Shown here piece by piece: positions 29,662 to 32,399 of a stretch of DNA of 32,399 nucleotides. Positions within the stretch are counted from its first letter, which is position 1; every line of letters begins with the position of its first letter. Source of the DNA: CADEDH01 sp047971245 (GTDB lineage: Bacteria; Actinomycetota; Acidimicrobiia; Acidimicrobiales; SZUA-35); NCBI GenBank assembly GCA_047971245.1, contig JBKDZN010000224.1:1-32399 (forward strand), written 5' to 3'. The notes under the pieces were generated by a model. It made no database searches, was not told the DNA's origin, and saw only the letters and a program-made list of their open reading frames with translations. The translations under genes were made by a program, and so were the position numbers.

Positions 29662-32108
29662 CGATCCCCCCGTCGGGCGCGGGCGGCGTCGAGGAAGCCG
29701 GCCGGCCGCAGCTTCAGGTTCAGGGCGTAGTTCGACCCGCATTGGACACAGTCCTTGCGGAAGAACCGGTCGTGTTCCTCCCGGTACGCGGGGTCGTCGA
29801 TGACCGACCGGATCGAACGATCCCGGACGTTGAGGGTGCCGTCGTGACCCCAGCAGCCGCCGATCTGGCCGGAGGAGCGGATCATCAGCTTGAGCTGGGA
29901 TTCGGCGCACGGCACCGTCGACGCCGGCTCGAGCTCGAAGTGTCCCGGGATGTAGCGCAGGGCCCGCACCGGGGGCAGCCGTCGGGACCCCCCGCGGACC
30001 CGCCGCTCGAGATCGGCCAGGGCGTCGCGGAGCACCGTCTCGTCGACGTCGAGCTGGGCGGTGACGTCCGGGTGGCGGAACAGGAAGGTGGTGTCGGTCC
30101 CGAGGTTCAGGTAGAGGCTCACCCCGAGCGTCTCGGCCAGGTCGGCCATGGCCGGCAGGTGGTGGGCGTTGCCGGCCAGGACGGTGAAGTTCATCCGGAC
30201 CGCCACCTCGGGTCCGTACGCGGTAACCCGACGAATGGCCTCGACGGTGGTGGCGAAGGCGCCGTCGAGGCCCCGGATGGCGTCGTGCGAGGCCGGGTCG
30301 GGGCCGTCCACCGAAATGTTGAAACTGGTGACACCGGCGCTGATCACCTCGGCCAGCCGCCGGTCGTCGAGCAGGATCCCGTTGGTGTTGAGGTGGAGGT
30401 CGGCGATGCCCCGCGCCCGGGCGTGGGCCATGATCACCGCCGCGTCCCGCCGGATCAGGGCCTCGCCGCCGGTGAAGTTCAGCTTGATGAAGCCCAGGTC
30501 GGCGAGCTGGTCGACGACCTGGCACCATTCCTCGGTCGACAGCTCGTTGCGGGTGTGTTCCCGCCAGCAGGCGCAACTGGTGCAGGTCAGATTGCAGTTG
30601 TCGGTGAGGAACAGTTCGGCCACCAGGGGCCGGACGGGCAGGGAGGGACGGACCCGTTCCTTGATGGCGAGTCGGGCGACGAATCGGGCCAGGCGCCAGG
30701 TTCGGACGGCCCGGTCGGTTCGCCCGGGCCGGGCCGGTCGGGGGGATCCGGCCGGACGCCCGGGACGCCCGATCTCCACCGGCACGGGGCGGCCCGGCCG
30801 GGGTTCGAGGCCGGCATCGTCGGTTCGGGTCATACGGTCTTTCCGGTCATACGGTCTTTCCGGGAACACCGTCGGATCGCACCGTGGGCGGGCCTCGGCC
30901 ACGACGAACAGGTTGGCCTGATGGAACCAGCGGGCGTCGGTCCGCAGTATCGGGTGGGTGAGCGTTCGGATTGGCTGCGGTAGGAGCAGCCTCGGCACGT
31001 CGGCCAGGCGCCAGAACAGGTTCGCGGCGTCACAGGCGATCACATCGAACCCGGCCCGGTCGAGACACCCGAACAGTTCCTTGGCCTCGTAGTGGTGGTG
31101 TTCGTTGCGTTCGATGGCCAGATCACCTCGCATACCGTCGTCCAGATCCTCGAATCGGCGCCGATAGGTCGACGAACCGAACCGGGCGCGGTACACGAGC
31201 CGGTGCAGGCGCGGCCACCGGAACTTGGCGTTGTCCGGGTCGAGGAAGCTGAGCCAGTGGCGGCGGGGAACGGTGACGACCAACCGTCCGCCGGGTACCA
31301 GGACCCGCCGGACCTCGGCCAGGACGGCCTGCTCGTCCCAGACGTGTTCGAGGACATCGAGCATGGAGACCGACGTGAACGCTCCGGCGGCGAACGGGAG
31401 GGGATCCTTCGCGCCGGTCCGCACCAGCCGGCCGTTGCGCCCGGCCGGCCGGGGCGACGGATCGACCCCGATCACGGTGCGATCGGTGTACTCGGCGAGG
31501 GCAGCCACCAGCCGCCCTGCTCCGCAGCCGACGTCGAGATGGGGTCCGTCGAGACCGGCGACCTGGGCGAACGACCAGGACAGCCGCCGGGTCGGATCAT
31601 CGGCCACCGGGTTGGTACGGGGCGTATCGCGCCACAGGGGGGCAAGCCGACCGGAGATCCCGCCGGGCGAGGCGGTCTCGGGGACCGGCCGGTGCCGCAC
31701 CCGGTCGGCGAGGGAGGCGAAGTCGTCCACGGTGGCCGCCAGGTCGGCCAGGTCGCCGGTGAGGGTGATCATCGGGCTGCGGTCCCGTTCGTGGGCCACG
31801 AACCACACCTGATGATCATTGGCCATCTCCCCCCGCGCCGCTTCCCGGGCCACCGTGATGGGGACCTGCCCCCGTCGCTGGGCCACCCGGACGGTGTTCC
31901 CGGCGTGGGTGATGACGATGTCGGCCTCGGCCAGGCGCCGGTCGAACTCGGCCGCCCCGATGAACCGCCGGTGCGGGTAGGTGGGGGTCCGGTCCGCCGT
32001 CCCGATCTGGGCGAAGACCTCATGGTGCTCCGAGACCGGTTCGAGGGCGTCGATCAGCCGGTCGAACGGCCAGGGGCCCATTCCCACGGTGGCGAACACC
32101 CGGGCCAT
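29658..32108 (-). CDS. Glycosyltransferase (Alg13/PssE-like) - methyltransferase - radical SAM fusion
   Basis: One uninterrupted frame of 816 residues holds three enzymes. Residues 1-145 resemble the Alg13/PssE half of a two-piece sugar transferase: MARVFATVGMGPWPFDRLI and ADIVITHAGNTVRVAQRRG. About 150-415 is a class I methyltransferase: LDVGCGAGR (192-199), DVLEHVWDEQAVLAEVRRVL, VPGGRLVVTVPRRHW. After a Pro/Arg-rich linker, about 470-816 is a radical SAM enzyme with Cys505-x3-Cys509-x2-Cys512 (CNLTCTSC), LNFTGGEALIRRD, HLNTNGILL and C-terminal Cys (CAESQLK, GGCWGHD, DCVQCGSN) like an auxiliary-cluster domain. The ATG at 32108 overlaps the upstream stop (TGATG). An internal ATG at 30833 (residue 426) with GGAAAG before it could start a separate 391-residue radical SAM protein. 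No stop separates the parts. Confidence 0.8.
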   Translation of the reverse strand: MARVFATVGMGPWPFDRLIDALEPVSEHHEVFAQIGTADRTPTYPHRRFIGAAEFDRRLAEADIVITHAGNTVRVAQRRGQVPITVAREAARGEMANDHQVWFVAHERDRSPMITLTGDLADLAATVDDFASLADRVRHRPVPETASPGGISGRLAPLWRDTPRTNPVADDPTRRLSWSFAQVAGLDGPHLDVGCGAGRLVAALAEYTDRTVIGVDPSPRPAGRNGRLVRTGAKDPLPFAAGAFTSVSMLDVLEHVWDEQAVLAEVRRVLVPGGRLVVTVPRRHWLSFLDPDNAKFRWPRLHRLVYRARFGSSTYRRRFEDLDDGMRGDLAIERNEHHHYEAKELFGCLDRAGFDVIACDAANLFWRLADVPRLLLPQPIRTLTHPILRTDARWFHQANLFVVAEARPRCDPTVFPERPYDRKDRMTRTDDAGLEPRPGRPVPVEIGRPGRPAGSPRPARPGRTDRAVRTWRLARFVARLAIKERVRPSLPVRPLVAELFLTDNCNLTCTSCACWREHTRNELSTEEWCQVVDQLADLGFIKLNFTGGEALIRRDAAVIMAHARARGIADLHLNTNGILLDDRRLAEVISAGVTSFNISVDGPDPASHDAIRGLDGAFATTVEAIRRVTAYGPEVAVRMNFTVLAGNAHHLPAMADLAETLGVSLYLNLGTDTTFLFRHPDVTAQLDVDETVLRDALADLERRVRGGSRRLPPVRALRYIPGHFELEPASTVPCAESQLKLMIRSSGQIGGCWGHDGTLNVRDRSIRSVIDDPAYREEHDRFFRKDCVQCGSNYALNLKLRPAGFLDAARARRGDR
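30828..30861 (-). repeat. 17-bp tandem duplication at the methyltransferase/radical SAM junction
   Basis: Two exact adjacent copies, 30828-30844 and 30845-30861, read GGAAAGACCGTATGACC on the minus strand. Each carries a ribosome-binding-like GGAAAG and an ATG 5 nt later. Seventeen is not a multiple of three, so gain or loss of a copy changes the phase between the methyltransferase and radical SAM parts. The ATG of the copy at 30828-30844 (30833) is in phase with radical SAM; that of the other copy (30850) meets a stop after six codons. Confidence 0.9.
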
Positions 32109-32399
32109 CAGTAGAGCTCGCCGACCATGACCGCCCGGCGGTGGGCGAGCAGCCGGTCCGGTCGCTGGACCAGGACCCGCTCGGCCAGCCGGCTGCACAC
32201 CCCGGCAGCACGGCCCTGGGGACCGTGGAGGTTGAGGGTCTCGATCCAGATGCTGGGTGTCGACCGGCTCCGCGCGGCCAGGAACCAGGGGACGGCCAGG
32301 GCCGTACCCGCCGATACGACCCAGTCGGGCCGGAGCTTCCCGAGGCGTCGACGGGCCCGCCCGGTCTCGACGGCGAGGGCCCGGAGATCGGCGGCGGCC
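32108..32399 (-). CDS. Alg14/PssD-like glycosyltransferase subunit, 5' end cut by the window
   Basis: The last 96 residues of a gene entering from the right edge, read in the frame beginning at 32398. They contain LRPDWVVSAGTALAVPWFLA, STPSIWIETLNLHGPQGRAA, CSRLAERVLVQRPDRLLAHR and end AVMVGELY. This is the pattern of Alg14/PssD/EpsD-like proteins, membrane-associated partners that hold the acceptor lipid while the Alg13/PssE partner supplies catalysis with a UDP-sugar. Its stop overlaps the start of that partner (TGATG), as expected for the pair. It points to an exopolysaccharide or cell-surface glycan locus continuing beyond the window. Confidence 0.8.
   Translation of the reverse strand, partial: AAADLRALAVETGRARRRLGKLRPDWVVSAGTALAVPWFLAARSRSTPSIWIETLNLHGPQGRAAGVCSRLAERVLVQRPDRLLAHRRAVMVGELY

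Overview
The window is about 32.4 kb of very GC-rich DNA with dense, mostly intact genes and strong third-position G/C bias. A DUF2510 domain, a DsbA-like protein of the mycothiol-dependent nitroreductase (Rv2466c) type, ECF-type metal uptake genes beside a Fur-family regulator, and repeated TAnnnT boxes lying 6-8 nt before start codons all point to an actinobacterium. A little-studied lineage such as Acidimicrobiia fits best, but that is inference. I saw no rRNA, tRNA, CRISPR array or insertion sequence.

Layout. 1-981: 3' part of cobT (cobalamin lower-ligand activation). 1001-4904: a fatty-acyl/CoA catabolic group, with a MarR regulator, a thiolase and a double carboxymuconolactone-decarboxylase-fold protein on the minus strand, and an acyl-CoA dehydrogenase on the plus strand, sharing a 27-bp divergent control region. 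5070-6101: membrane fatty-acid desaturase. 6349-8616: secreted GH5-type glycoside hydrolase. 8627-9523: BKACE (DUF849) enzyme. 9601-11920: a lone PAS protein, a DUF2510/scramblase-like protein and a PEBP protein. 12014-15117: an ECF nickel/cobalt importer (M with a C-terminal PDGLE domain, Q, O) divergent from a Fur-family regulator, with a Nur-box-like site between them. 15102-20133: a PaaX-type regulator divergent from boxC, boxB and a truncated benzoate-CoA ligase, the aerobic benzoyl-CoA epoxide (box) pathway. 20155-23708: a lipoprotein divergent from a receptor Ser/Thr kinase and an ECF sigma factor; both kinase and sigma genes carry apparent single-base frameshifts. 23760-24983: class III CoA-transferase. 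25045-26885: pgl and a short-form gnd (oxidative pentose phosphate steps). 26947-28786: macrodomain protein, nitroreductase-like DsbA-fold protein and VOC protein. 28843-32399: a glycan-type cluster on the minus strand with an Alg14/PssD-like subunit (partial), a single long frame joining an Alg13/PssE-like glycosyltransferase, a SAM methyltransferase and a radical SAM domain, then a second SAM methyltransferase.

Most notable points: (i) the glycosyltransferase-methyltransferase-radical SAM open frame, with a perfect 17-bp tandem duplication at the last domain junction; (ii) a box operon with a near-consensus promoter and overlapping operator, whose CoA ligase stops abruptly halfway; (iii) three apparent 1-nt indels within the next 4 kb; (iv) the Nur-like site controlling the metal importer; (v) many probable leaderless promoters. 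Genes are often translationally coupled by GTGA, TTGA or TGATG stop/start overlaps. All identifications are from reading motifs by eye; no database search was possible.
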